The notes under the pieces are model-generated. The model was given only the letters and a program-made list of their open reading frames with translations. It was not told the origin of the DNA and searched no databases. Made by a program: the position numbers and the translations under genes. From RGIG5472 sp051867635 (GTDB taxonomy: Bacteria; Bacillota; Clostridia; Oscillospirales; Oscillospiraceae), in contig JBJDYT010000085.1 in assembly GCA_051867635.1 (NCBI GenBank), positions 1 through 40,504 of the forward strand: DNA of 40,504 bases, given 5' to 3'. Positions 9,484 through 17,407 of the stretch are shown piece by piece (within the stretch, counting starts at the first letter, position 1; every line of letters begins with the position of its first letter).

Positions 9484-11379
9484 TCAGTTTTTGACGGCTT
9501 TTCTGCCCTTGTTGCAGAAGAAAACGATGGACAGCAGCAGCAGGGCGAAGACCACCAGGCCGCCCAGGTTGCCGGCGTTGAAGCAGCCGGAGAGGTCCAG
9601 ATCGACGTTCAGCACCGCGAAGACGGCCAGCAGGATGCCCACCACGCCCTCGCCGGCGATCATGCCGGAGGTGTACAGGATACCGGACTGGACGCTGCTG
9701 GTCTTCTCCTTCTCGGAGGCGTACTTGCGCTTCTCCACGAACAGGCGCACCAGGCCGCCCAGCATGATGCCCGCGTTCAGGTGGATGGGCAGGTAGATGC
9801 CGATGGCCACAGGCAGAACGGGCAGGCCCAGGATCTCGATGGCCACGGCGATAAACACGCCGGTGAACACCAGCGCCCAGGGCATCTGTCCGCCCATGAC
9901 GCCCTCGATGACCATCTTCATCATCATGGCCTGGGGCGCGCCCAGCTCCTCGGAGCCGAAGCCCCAGGCGGCGTTCAGCAGGTACAGGATGGCGCCGATG
10001 GCGACGGCGGAGACGCACACGCCGATCAGCTCGCCGTACTGCTGCTTCTTGGGCGTGGCGCCCAGCAGGAAGCCGGTCTTCAGGTCCTGAGAGGTATCGC
10101 CCGCGATGGCGGCGATGATGCAGATGACGGAGCCGATGGCGATGGCGCCCACCATGCCCGCGCCGCCGGTGGAGCCGGAGGCCTTCAGGATGATGGTGGC
10201 GATCAGCAGCGTGGCGATGGCCATGCCGGAGACGGGGTTATTGGAGGAGCCGATGAGGCCCACCATGCGGGAGGAGACCGTGGCGAAGAAGAAGCCGAAG
10301 ACCAGCACGATCAGCGCGCCGATGAGGCTGACGGGGATGCTGGGGAAGAGCCACATGAACACCGCGATGGCCAGGCACACCACCAGCACGGCCTTCATGG
10401 AGATGTCCTGCTCGGTGCGCAGGGTACCGGCCTCGCCCTTGCCGTAGTCCTTGAAGGCGGCGGCGAAGGTGCGGACGATCATGGGCAGGGACTTGATCAG
10501 GCTGATGATGCCGCCGGCAGCCAGGGCACCGGCGCCGATGTAGCGGATGAACTTGCTCCACAGGGCCCAGGTGCCGCCGTCGGCCCACAGCTCGGCCACA
10601 CTGGCGGTGGCGGGATAGATGACCAGGTCGCTGCCGAACAGGGCGATCATGGGCATCAGCACGAACCAGGCGATGGTGCTGCCCGCGAACATATAGGAGG
10701 AAATGCGGGGGCCGCAGATGTAGCCTACGCCCGCCAGGGCGGGCAGCACGTCCACGCCGAAGCCGGAGCCCTTATAGGCGTCGATGGTGTAGTCCACCTC
10801 GCTGGGGAACAGCTTCAGTCCGTCGGCCACGAACTTGTACACGGCGGCGATGCCCAGACCGCAGAACACGGTGGAAGCCTTGGCGCCGCCCTCTTCGCCG
10901 GCCATCAGGACCTCGGCGCAGGCCTTGCCCTCGGGATAGCCCAGGGTGCCGTGCTCCTTGACGATCAGGGCGGAGCGCAGGGGGATCATCATCATGATGC
11001 CCAGCACGCCGCCGCACAGGGCGATCAGGCCGATCTCCACCATGGAGGGCACGTCGCACACGCCCTCCGCGGCCCACATGAACAGCGCCGGCATGGTGAA
11101 GATGGCGCCGGCGGCCAGGGATTCGCCGGCGGAGCCGATGGTCTGGACCATGTTGTTCTCCAGGATGGAGTCCCGCTTGAAGATGAAGCGGATGACGCCC
11201 ATGGAGATGACGGCCGCGGGGATGGATGCGGAAACGGTCATACCAACGCGCAGGCCCAGATAGGCGTTGGCCCCGCCGAACACGATGGCCAGCAGCGCAC
11301 CGAGTACCACAGAAAACACGGTGAATTCAGGCACGACCTTGCCCGCCGGAATGTAGGGTTGGAACTTTTTCTCTTCCAC
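9484..11379 (-). CDS. OPT-family oligopeptide transporter
   Basis: This 631-residue integral membrane protein belongs to the OPT (oligopeptide transporter) family, cation-coupled importers of peptides or metal-peptide conjugates. Many membrane helices are visible (FTVFSVVLGALLAIVFGGA, AVYKFVADGLKLF region, AVLVVCLAIAVFMWLF, LIGALIVLVFGFFFATVS, LVVFALLLLSIVFF). Typical motifs include FGGANAYLGLRVGMTVSASI, IGSAGESLAAGAIFT, GTLGYPEGKACAEVL and QDLKTGFLLGATPKKQQYGE. The start chosen is GTG at 11379 (VEEKKFQPYIPAGK), with an AGAGG site 7 bases upstream; the open frame extends 39 codons further but into the leader. It has its own sigma-A promoter and heads the run that contains the PqqD-like gene and pepD. 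Confidence 0.93.
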   Translation of the reverse strand: MEEKKFQPYIPAGKVVPEFTVFSVVLGALLAIVFGGANAYLGLRVGMTVSASIPAAVISMGVIRFIFKRDSILENNMVQTIGSAGESLAAGAIFTMPALFMWAAEGVCDVPSMVEIGLIALCGGVLGIMMMIPLRSALIVKEHGTLGYPEGKACAEVLMAGEEGGAKASTVFCGLGIAAVYKFVADGLKLFPSEVDYTIDAYKGSGFGVDVLPALAGVGYICGPRISSYMFAGSTIAWFVLMPMIALFGSDLVIYPATASVAELWADGGTWALWSKFIRYIGAGALAAGGIISLIKSLPMIVRTFAAAFKDYGKGEAGTLRTEQDISMKAVLVVCLAIAVFMWLFPSIPVSLIGALIVLVFGFFFATVSSRMVGLIGSSNNPVSGMAIATLLIATIILKASGSTGGAGMVGAIAIGSVICIIAAIAGDTSQDLKTGFLLGATPKKQQYGELIGVCVSAVAIGAILYLLNAAWGFGSEELGAPQAMMMKMVIEGVMGGQMPWALVFTGVFIAVAIEILGLPVLPVAIGIYLPIHLNAGIMLGGLVRLFVEKRKYASEKEKTSSVQSGILYTSGMIAGEGVVGILLAVFAVLNVDLDLSGCFNAGNLGGLVVFALLLLSIVFFCNKGRKAVKN

Positions 11380-11467
11380 GTATTTTCGCCTCTTTCTTTT
11401 TGACAACACTTGATATTGGAGTGATGCGGTTATTGTGTTCGTCCCATAAGGACACGCACAGTTGGCG

Positions 11468-11496
11468 ATTATACAGGATTTTCCTAAACAAGTCAA
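11468..11496 (-). promoter_or_regulatory. Sigma-A promoter of the OPT transporter gene
   Basis: On the minus strand TTGACT (11496-11491), a 17-base spacer and TATAAT (11473-11468) give a strong promoter with a leader of about 80 bases before the GTG start at 11379. Confidence 0.85.
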
Positions 11497-11531
11497 GAAA
11501 ATCGGCGCATTTTTTCTTTTTTTCTTTAAAC

Positions 11532-11660
11532 AAAAAAAGGAAACCGCTGCCCAAAGGCGGATGCTTGGTGAGATTCCCCATTTTTGGGCAGACTATCCTG
11601 TTTTTCTCTGGTCATTTTGTCTGTTTTGCCCTATACAGGAGCATCCTGCCCAAGTCTCCC
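11532..11660 (-). ncRNA. Candidate structured RNA / attenuator-like region
   Basis: Three copies of one short sequence alternate in orientation: CTGCCCAAA (11547-11555), TTTGGGCAG (11583-11591) and CTGCCCAA (11646-11653). The middle copy can pair with either neighbour, giving two mutually exclusive stems of 9 and 8 bp. The outer stem also encloses TCCTGT / ACAGGA. Read on the minus strand, the second stem is followed 8 bases later by seven Ts (11538-11532), as in a terminator. No known RNA family is recognised. It lies upstream of the OPT gene promoter, so it may be a leader or a separate small RNA. Confidence 0.3.
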
Positions 11661-11864
11661 CGGTCTATACCGGCGGCAGAGGCCTGCGCCGGCGCGGTCA
11701 TCCGTCCTGCCCGGTCCGCCGCGCCCGCCACATCTCCCTATATGCGCGCCCTCCGTTTTGACAAAATATTCCATAAACTTCCCATCTTTTCCACTGTCCG
11801 CGCGCGGGGCTCACGGCGCATAAAATGCATATTTCCCCGTATAAATACGGTATGGGCGTCGGGC
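11661..11864. other. Non-coding stretch between the OPT and ppk genes
   Basis: No gene is supported here. A weak minus-strand promoter candidate is seen (TTGTCA at 11764-11759, 16-base spacer, TATAGG at 11742-11737) that could drive the structured region to its left. A short palindrome, CCGTAT-AA-ATACGG, lies at 11837-11850, just upstream of the Pho-box-like repeats. Confidence 0.4.
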
Positions 11865-11892
11865 TTTACCGCGATTTAACCCGGACTTTACC
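11865..11892 (+). promoter_or_regulatory. Pho-box-like triple direct repeat upstream of ppk
   Basis: TTTACC (11865), TTAACC (11876) and TTTACC (11887) recur at exactly 11-bp intervals. This is the architecture of PhoP/PhoB binding sites, which are tandem 6-7 bp repeats on one helix face. The position about 100 bases upstream of polyphosphate kinase makes phosphate control likely. The match to the Bacillus half-site TTAACA is at four to five of six positions, so the identity of the regulator is an inference. Confidence 0.5.
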
Positions 11893-11901
11893 AAGAGATG
11901 G

Positions 11902-11930
11902 TGGAAGGCGCCGTCCCTTCCCCATATACT
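11902..11930 (+). promoter_or_regulatory. Candidate activator-dependent promoter of ppk-ppx
   Basis: TATACT (11925-11930) is a good -10 box, but the -35 position 17 bases upstream reads TGGAAG, which is poor. A weak -35 box 10 bases downstream of Pho-box-like repeats is what an activated promoter would look like. Confidence 0.35.
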
Positions 11931-11973
11931 GAACAGGAGATCAAAAAAACGACGGGAAAGCGTGGGGCGTAGG

Positions 11974-14142
11974 ATGAACACGTATGTGAACCGGGAGCTG
12001 TCCTGGCTGAAATTCAACGAGCGGGTCCTGGAGGAGGCGGAGAGCGAGGGCGTGCCGCTGTGCGAGCGGCTGAACTTCGCCTCCATCTACCAGAGCAACC
12101 TGGACGAGTTTTTCATGGTGCGCGTGGGCTCTCTCGCGGACCAGATGCTGCTGGACGGGGAGCTGCGGGACAACAAGACCCACATGACCGCCTCGGAGCA
12201 GATCAAGGCCGTCCTGCGGGACGTGGCCCGGCTGAACCGGCGGAAGGACGCCGTCTACGCCGCGCTGATGCGCCGGCTGGAGGGCTACGGCGTCCGGCTG
12301 GTGAACTTTCAAAAGCTGGGAGAGCGGGAGAGCGGCGAGCTGGAGCAGTACTTTGACGCCGAGATCACGCCCCTGCTCTCCCCCGCCATGGTCAGCCGCC
12401 GCCAGCCCTTTCCCTTCCTGCAGAACAAGGAGATCTACGCCGTGGGGGTGCTGGCGGGAAAGAACGGGCGGGAGAAGCTGGGCATCATCCCCTGCGGCAC
12501 GGGGGTATTTCCCCGACTCATCCGGGTCCCCGGCCAGCCGGGGGCCTATATGCTATCGGAGGAGCTGATCCTCCACTTCCTGCCCAAGGTGTTCAGCGGC
12601 CAGCGGGTGGTCTCCAAGTCCCTGCTCCGGGTGACCCGGAACGCGGACATCGACGCCGACGCCCTCTATGACGAGGACCTGGATTACCGGGAGTTCATGG
12701 CGCAGCTCGTCAGGCGCCGCCGCCGGCTGGCCCCGGTGCGGCTGGAGCTGTCCCGGGAGCTGGACAGGGACGTGGTGGAGACCCTCTGCTCCTATACGGA
12801 TGTGGAGCCGCAGTCCGTGTTCCTCTCCCGCGCACCGCTGGACCTGTCCTTCCTCCTGCAGATCCAGGACAGCCTGCGGCAGATCCCGGAGCTGTTCTAT
12901 GAAAAGCGCTTTCCCCAACGCTCCGCTCAGTTCCGCCCCCAATGCTCCGTCCTGCAGCAGATCCGGGAGAAGGACAAACTGCTCTCCTACCCCTTTGAGA
13001 GCATGAAGCCCTTTCTGGATTTCCTCCAGGAGGCCGCCGGGGACCCCGCCGTGGTGTCCATCAAAATGACCCTGTACCGGGTGGCCCGGCACAGCAAGGT
13101 GGTGGAGTGCCTGATAGAGGCGGCGGAGAACGGGAAAAACGTTCTGGTGCTGGTGGAGCTGAAGGCCCGCTTCGACGAGGAGAACAACATCGAGTGGTCC
13201 CGCCGCCTGGAGGAGGCGGGCTGCCAGGTCATCTACGGCCTGGACGGCTACAAGGTCCACAGCAAGCTCTGCCTCGTCACCCGGCGGGCGGAGGGGCAGA
13301 CCGAATATTACACCCAGGTGGGCACCGGGAACTACAACGAAAAGACGGCGCGGCTGTACACGGACCTGTCCCTGATGACCGCGGACCCCGCCATCGGCCT
13401 GGAGGCCGCCGGCGTGTTCCAGGCGCTGGCCAAGGGCGAGACCGTCTCCTCCTCCCGTCAGCTCCTGGTGGCGCCCCTGTGCCTGCAAAACCGGGTGCTG
13501 GCGCTGATCGACCGGGAGATCGGCCACGCCAGGCAGGGCGAGGCGGCCTATATCGGCGTCAAGATCAACTCCCTCACCGACAAGACCATCATCGACCGCC
13601 TCATCGAGGCCTCCCGGGCCGGGGTGCGCATCGACCTCATCGTCCGGGGCATCTGCTGCCTGCTGCCGGGCGTGCCGGGAGCCACGGAGAACATCCGGGT
13701 CATCAGCATCGTGGGCCGCTTTTTAGAGCATTCCCGCATCTATATCTTCGGCGCCGGGGAGCGGCAGGCGGTCTATATCGCCTCCGCCGACCTCATGACC
13801 CGAAACACCCTGCGGCGGGTGGAGGTGGCGGTCCCCATCCTGGACGAGGACCTGCGCCGCCGGCTGACGGGCATGTTCCGGACCATGCTCCGGGACAACC
13901 AGCAGGCCCGGCAGCTGCAGGGCAGCGGGGACTATGTGCGGGTCCGCAGCGGCGAGCCCCCATTGGACGCCCAGGACTTTTTCTACCGCCAGGCCTACGA
14001 GCAGGCGGCGGAGCTGCCCGGACCCGCCGCCGTCTCCCCGGCCCCGGCGGCCGGGGAAAAAGCGCCTCCTCTCCGGGACCGCCTTCTGGCGGCCGTCCGG
14101 AAGGGCGCGGAAAAATTCAGGAAAACGGAGCGGTGCTCATGA
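11974..14142 (+). CDS. ppk1: Polyphosphate kinase 1
   Basis: This enzyme reversibly transfers the gamma-phosphate of ATP to a growing polyphosphate chain. The 722-residue protein has the family layout: N-domain (YVNRELSWLKFNERVLEEA, IYQSNLDEFFMVRVGS), head domain, and two phospholipase-D-like C-domains. The autophosphorylated histidine is H429 in GYKVHSKLCLV and the second conserved histidine is H586 in EHSRIYIFG. TGNYNEKTARLYTDLS is also present. The start at the ATG (11974) gives the usual MNTYVNRELSW; an in-frame GTG at 11962 is possible, and neither has a strong ribosome binding site. It overlaps ppx by four bases. Pho-box-like repeats upstream suggest induction under phosphate starvation. 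Confidence 0.97.
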   Translation: MNTYVNRELSWLKFNERVLEEAESEGVPLCERLNFASIYQSNLDEFFMVRVGSLADQMLLDGELRDNKTHMTASEQIKAVLRDVARLNRRKDAVYAALMRRLEGYGVRLVNFQKLGERESGELEQYFDAEITPLLSPAMVSRRQPFPFLQNKEIYAVGVLAGKNGREKLGIIPCGTGVFPRLIRVPGQPGAYMLSEELILHFLPKVFSGQRVVSKSLLRVTRNADIDADALYDEDLDYREFMAQLVRRRRRLAPVRLELSRELDRDVVETLCSYTDVEPQSVFLSRAPLDLSFLLQIQDSLRQIPELFYEKRFPQRSAQFRPQCSVLQQIREKDKLLSYPFESMKPFLDFLQEAAGDPAVVSIKMTLYRVARHSKVVECLIEAAENGKNVLVLVELKARFDEENNIEWSRRLEEAGCQVIYGLDGYKVHSKLCLVTRRAEGQTEYYTQVGTGNYNEKTARLYTDLSLMTADPAIGLEAAGVFQALAKGETVSSSRQLLVAPLCLQNRVLALIDREIGHARQGEAAYIGVKINSLTDKTIIDRLIEASRAGVRIDLIVRGICCLLPGVPGATENIRVISIVGRFLEHSRIYIFGAGERQAVYIASADLMTRNTLRRVEVAVPILDEDLRRRLTGMFRTMLRDNQQARQLQGSGDYVRVRSGEPPLDAQDFFYRQAYEQAAELPGPAAVSPAPAAGEKAPPLRDRLLAAVRKGAEKFRKTERCS

Positions 14143-15041
14143 AATACGCGCTCATCGACATGGGGTCCAACAGCATACGGCTGACGGTCTACGACATGAC
14201 CCGGACGTCCTTCAAGATCCTGTTCAAGGAGAAGATCATGGCGGGCCTGGCGGGCTATGTGGAGCAGGGCCGGCTGACGGCGGAGGGCATCGCTTGCGCC
14301 TGCGAATGCCTCCGGGAGTTCCAGACTACCCTCTCCCTGCTGGAGATCGGATCTCTGGCGGTGTTCGCCACCGCGTCCCTGCGGAACATCACCAACACCG
14401 CCGAGGCCGTGGAGCAGATCCGCTTTGCCACCGGCATCCCGGTGGAGGTCCTCTCCGGCGAGGAGGAGGCGGCGTGCGGCTTTTACGGGGCCATCTGCGA
14501 GGTGGAGACGGCCGACGGGCTTTTCGCGGACATCGGCGGTGCCAGCGCGGAGCTGGCCCTGTTCACGGACAGGCAGCTGCGGCAGGCCGGCAGCGTGCCG
14601 GTGGGGTCGCTGAAGCTGTACCGCGACTGCGTGAAAAACATCCTGCCGGGAAAGGACTCCCAGCGGCGCATCGAAGAGGCCCTGCGGGCGGCCTTCGGCG
14701 GCGGGGCGCTGGCGGGCATCCCGCCCCGGGCGCACCTGGTCTGCGCCGGCGGCACGGCCCGGGCGTCGCTGCGGCTGTGCCGCAGGCTGTTCGGCCTGCC
14801 GGAGAGCTGCCCTACCTTCACCCGGGCGCAGCTGGAGACGCTGGCGGAGCGCCTTTGCAAGAGCGACAAGGCGGCGGCGGACCTGCTTTTGCGCTATGAG
14901 CCGGAGCGCATCCACACCATGGTCCCCGGCGTCATGATCCTGCGGTACCTGGCGGAGCGCTGGGAGGTATCGGATATCACCGTCAGCCGCTTCGGCGTCC
15001 GGGAGGGCTACCTCCGCTGGAGGATACAGCCCATGCTGTGA
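14139..15041 (+). CDS. ppx: Exopolyphosphatase, Ppx/GppA family (short form)
   Basis: Ppx/GppA proteins release phosphate from the ends of polyphosphate or hydrolyse pppGpp. The 300-residue protein has the actin-like fold motifs: IDMGSNSIRLTVYD (phosphate loop 1), FATASLRNITNT, LSGEEEAACGFYG, ADIGGASAELALF (loop 2) and VCAGGTARASLRL. It lacks the C-terminal HD-like region of long E. coli Ppx and matches short Gram-positive forms. ATGA overlap with ppk shows translational coupling, so enzyme pairs for making and degrading polyphosphate are produced together. A terminator follows. Polyphosphate is more likely than pppGpp as substrate because of the operon partner (inference). Confidence 0.93.
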   Translation: MKYALIDMGSNSIRLTVYDMTRTSFKILFKEKIMAGLAGYVEQGRLTAEGIACACECLREFQTTLSLLEIGSLAVFATASLRNITNTAEAVEQIRFATGIPVEVLSGEEEAACGFYGAICEVETADGLFADIGGASAELALFTDRQLRQAGSVPVGSLKLYRDCVKNILPGKDSQRRIEEALRAAFGGGALAGIPPRAHLVCAGGTARASLRLCRRLFGLPESCPTFTRAQLETLAERLCKSDKAAADLLLRYEPERIHTMVPGVMILRYLAERWEVSDITVSRFGVREGYLRWRIQPML

Positions 15042-15065
15042 GCGCAGGCTTACGGGCCGCGATAC

Positions 15066-15099
15066 AAAAACGGACAGCCCGCAGGGGCTGTCCGTTTTT
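15066..15099 (+). terminator. Rho-independent terminator of ppk-ppx
   Basis: The stem CGGACAGCCC / GGGCTGTCCG with loop GCAG is flanked by five As and five Ts, 24 bases after the ppx stop codon. It would also work for minus-strand transcripts coming from the HD-hydrolase gene. Confidence 0.93.
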
Positions 15100-15133
15100 C
15101 AGTTAAGGGACGCTTCCCGCACCGGGCGCGCCT

Positions 15134-15375
15134 TCAGCGCAGGGCGGCAATCCGGCAGATCAGCAGGTAATCCAGCATATTGCACCCGCCGGGAGCTGTC
15201 TTGATCCAGGCGAGCTTCAGGCCGTCCCGCTCCACCAGGTAGCCTGTGCAGATTGTCCAGTATCCGCTTGAGTTGGTCTGTTATGGAAGCAGCCTCCCTC
15301 CTGCAACCCCCATCGCCGCTGGGCGCATATCCGGGCCGCCTGAGGCAATCGATCTGTCTGCGAATATCCTGGCAT
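15134..15375 (-). pseudogene. Gene remnant with frameshift, family unknown
   Basis: No intact gene fits this stretch, but two protein-like fragments lie in different minus-strand frames. The upstream one reads LKCQDIRRQIDCLRRP ... SITDQLKRILDNLHR. The downstream one reads GYWTICTGYLVERDG, LKLAWIKTAPGGC and NMLDYLLICRIAALR, ending at a stop at 15134-15136. Together they look like the C-terminal end of a decayed protein with a frameshift near 15260. No start codon or ribosome binding site remains. It adjoins an AT-richer gene and may be what is left of a transferred segment. The family is not recognised. Confidence 0.35.
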
Positions 15376-15376
15376 T

Positions 15377-15964
15377 TCAGATGCGGTATGTGCTTTTTTC
15401 AACGACTTCATAAATGTCTTTGCCGGTCCTGTCTTCAAAATGTTTTTTCAGAGCAAGATGACCGTTCCATTTTGTCTCCGGGAAAAACCCATATCGACGC
15501 TTCACATCGTTCATTCGTTCCTCCATATCAAGCACTCCTGCAGCGCCTGCAAGAGAGTCACATAGCTGGATCAGCCTGTCATATTCATCCAACGCAAGCT
15601 CTTTCAATGCGTCACGAATCACCTGTGTTTCCTCTTCCGTGGTATCAAACCGGCCGATATACTCCTCTGTTGTCCCATGAAGGAAAGAATGGGTAAGACA
15701 AATTCTTGCCACCTCATCATACCCCAAAGATAACATATAGGAATAACCGTCATACACGTGCCGCAGGTGTCCGGTGCCGAACTTCCTGCCAATGTCATGT
15801 AAAAGCCCCAGTATATACGCTTTTTCCGCATCCAGGTCTCCGCATTCCCGCGCTATTTTTTCTGCACAGTAGGCAGCGCACCTGCTGTGATTTCCCCACG
15901 GTCCCGGATTGCAGCGCTCAGCCTCTGCGAGCAGTTCTTCGGCTTCTTCTCTTGTCGGTAACAT
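15377..15964 (-). CDS. HD-domain phosphohydrolase
   Basis: The 195-residue protein carries an HD metal-binding domain: H26 in GNHSRCAAYCAEKIA, H56-D57 in ILGLLHDIGR, H92 in CLTHSFLHG and an Asp in DEYDRLIQLCDSLAG. HD enzymes hydrolyse phosphate esters, often nucleotides; this one's substrate is unknown. The gene is visibly more AT-rich than its neighbours and uses different codons, which suggests later acquisition. It begins only 3 bases after the rlmD stop codon and has no clear ribosome binding site, so it probably depends on translation of rlmD. Confidence 0.85.
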   Translation of the reverse strand: MLPTREEAEELLAEAERCNPGPWGNHSRCAAYCAEKIARECGDLDAEKAYILGLLHDIGRKFGTGHLRHVYDGYSYMLSLGYDEVARICLTHSFLHGTTEEYIGRFDTTEEETQVIRDALKELALDEYDRLIQLCDSLAGAAGVLDMEERMNDVKRRYGFFPETKWNGHLALKKHFEDRTGKDIYEVVEKSTYRI

Positions 15965-15967
15965 ACG

Positions 15968-17335
15968 CTATTTCTGCACCCCGGATTCTTTCATTCTCGT
16001 CAGCAGCGCCACCGTCTCCACATGCTGCGTACCCGGAAAGAGGTCCACCGCCGCGGCGCGGCGGACGGCGTAGCCGAAACCAGCAAAGCGGCGCACGTCC
16101 CGGCCCAGGGTGGCCGGGTCGCAGGAGACGTAGACTACCTTCCCCGGCCCCATCCGGGCGATGCTCTCCACCACGTCCTCCGCGAGGCCCTTGCGGGGAG
16201 GATCCACCGTGATGACGTCGGGCCGCAGGCCCTCCGCCGCCAGCTTCGCCGCCACGGCCCCCGCGTCGCCGCAGAAGAATTCCGCGTTCTCCACGCCGTT
16301 GCGCTTGCGGTTCTCCTCCGCGTCCCGGATGGCTTCCGGCACGATCTCCGCGCCGATGACCCGTCCGGCCTCCTTCGCCATGACCAGCGTGATGGTCCCC
16401 GCGCCGCAGTAAAGGTCCAGCACCGTCTCCTTCCCCGTAAGCCCCGCGAATTCCAGCGCCTTGCCGTACAGCACCTCCGCCTGGGCGCGGTTCACCTGGT
16501 AAAACGAGGGTACCGAGAGCCGGAACGTCAGGCCGCAGAGGCTGTCCTCCAGATAATCCTCGCCCCAGAGGGTGCGGTAGCGGTCCGCCAGGATCACGTT
16601 GTCCCGCCGCCGGTTCACCCCCAGCACCACACCCCGCAGTCCGGGCAGAGCGGCGCGGAGGGCTTCCACCAGCTCCTTTTCATGGGGCAGCTTTTCGCCG
16701 TTGCAGAGCAGGCAGACAAGGCTCTCCCCTTTGCAGTTGCAGCGGACGTAAAGATGCCGCAGCAGCCCCCTGCCCGTGCTCTCGTCATAGCCCGGCACGG
16801 CATAGCGCCGCATCCACTGACGGAGCGTCTCCGCCGCCTGCTCCGCCTGTGGCGTCTGCAGCAGGCACACAGGGATATCCGTCACATCGTGGCTGTGGGC
16901 GCGGTAAAAGCCCACCGCGCCGTCCCTGGAGATGGGATACTGGGCCTTGTTGCGGTAGCGCGTGGGCGTCGCGGCGGCGAGGATCTCCTCCACTTCCACA
17001 TCGCTGCCGCCGAGCCGCGTCAGGGCGCTCTGCACCTTCCGTTTTTTCGCAAACAGCTCCTCGGCATAGTCCATGTGGCGGTAATCGCAGCCGCCGCAGC
17101 GGCCGTAATACGGGCAGTCCGGCTCGCGCCGGTGGGGCGACGGCTCCGCCACGGAGACCACTTTCGCATAGGCGGTGTTTTTCAGCACCTTTTCCACCCG
17201 GGCCTCGCAGTTCTCTCCCCGGATGCCCCGGCGCACGAAGATCACCCGGCCCTCCAGCCGGGCCACGCCCAGCCCCTCTCCGGTGTAATCCTCCACCGTC
17301 AGCGTAACGACATCGTTTTTCCGCAGCTCGCTCAT
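15968..17335 (-). CDS. rlmD: 23S rRNA (uracil-5-)-methyltransferase, RlmD/RumA type
   Basis: This is an S-adenosylmethionine-dependent enzyme that makes 5-methyluridine in 23S rRNA (RlmD) or a close relative. The 455-residue protein has an N-terminal TRAM RNA-binding domain (VVTLTVEDYTGEGLGVARLEGRVI-like), four cysteines for a [4Fe-4S] cluster (C74, C80, C83 in the CPYYGRCGGC segment and C157 in DIPVCLL) and a Rossmann methyltransferase domain (LDLYCGAGTITLVMA, VDPPRKGLAEDV). The catalytic cysteine is in VVYVSCDPATLGRD. Gram-positive paralogs (RlmCD) can modify U747 and U1939, so the exact target is open. It lies 72 bases downstream of the beta-CASP nuclease gene. Confidence 0.92.
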   Translation of the reverse strand: MSELRKNDVVTLTVEDYTGEGLGVARLEGRVIFVRRGIRGENCEARVEKVLKNTAYAKVVSVAEPSPHRREPDCPYYGRCGGCDYRHMDYAEELFAKKRKVQSALTRLGGSDVEVEEILAAATPTRYRNKAQYPISRDGAVGFYRAHSHDVTDIPVCLLQTPQAEQAAETLRQWMRRYAVPGYDESTGRGLLRHLYVRCNCKGESLVCLLCNGEKLPHEKELVEALRAALPGLRGVVLGVNRRRDNVILADRYRTLWGEDYLEDSLCGLTFRLSVPSFYQVNRAQAEVLYGKALEFAGLTGKETVLDLYCGAGTITLVMAKEAGRVIGAEIVPEAIRDAEENRKRNGVENAEFFCGDAGAVAAKLAAEGLRPDVITVDPPRKGLAEDVVESIARMGPGKVVYVSCDPATLGRDVRRFAGFGYAVRRAAAVDLFPGTQHVETVALLTRMKESGVQK

Positions 17336-17367
17336 AGTCCCACTCTTTCACAATACATCATACACAG

Positions 17368-17393
17368 CTGCCCGGGCGTTGCCGCCCGGGCAG
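17368..17393. repeat. 11-bp inverted repeat between the nuclease gene and rlmD
   Basis: Perfect arms CTGCCCGGGCG and CGCCCGGGCAG with loop TTGC lie just after the nuclease stop codon. On the minus strand no T-run follows, so it may attenuate rather than terminate transcription into rlmD, or stabilise the mRNA end. Confidence 0.6.
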
Positions 17394-17407
17394 TCTTTGG
17401 CTTTTCC

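Noticed and set aside
11759..11764. TTGACA on the plus strand at 11758 as the ppk promoter
   Set aside because: No acceptable -10 box lies 16-18 bases downstream and it is more than 200 bases from ppk.
17368..17393. Intrinsic terminator between the beta-CASP gene and rlmD
   Set aside because: The stem is strong but no T-run follows on the minus strand, so it was listed only as an inverted repeat.
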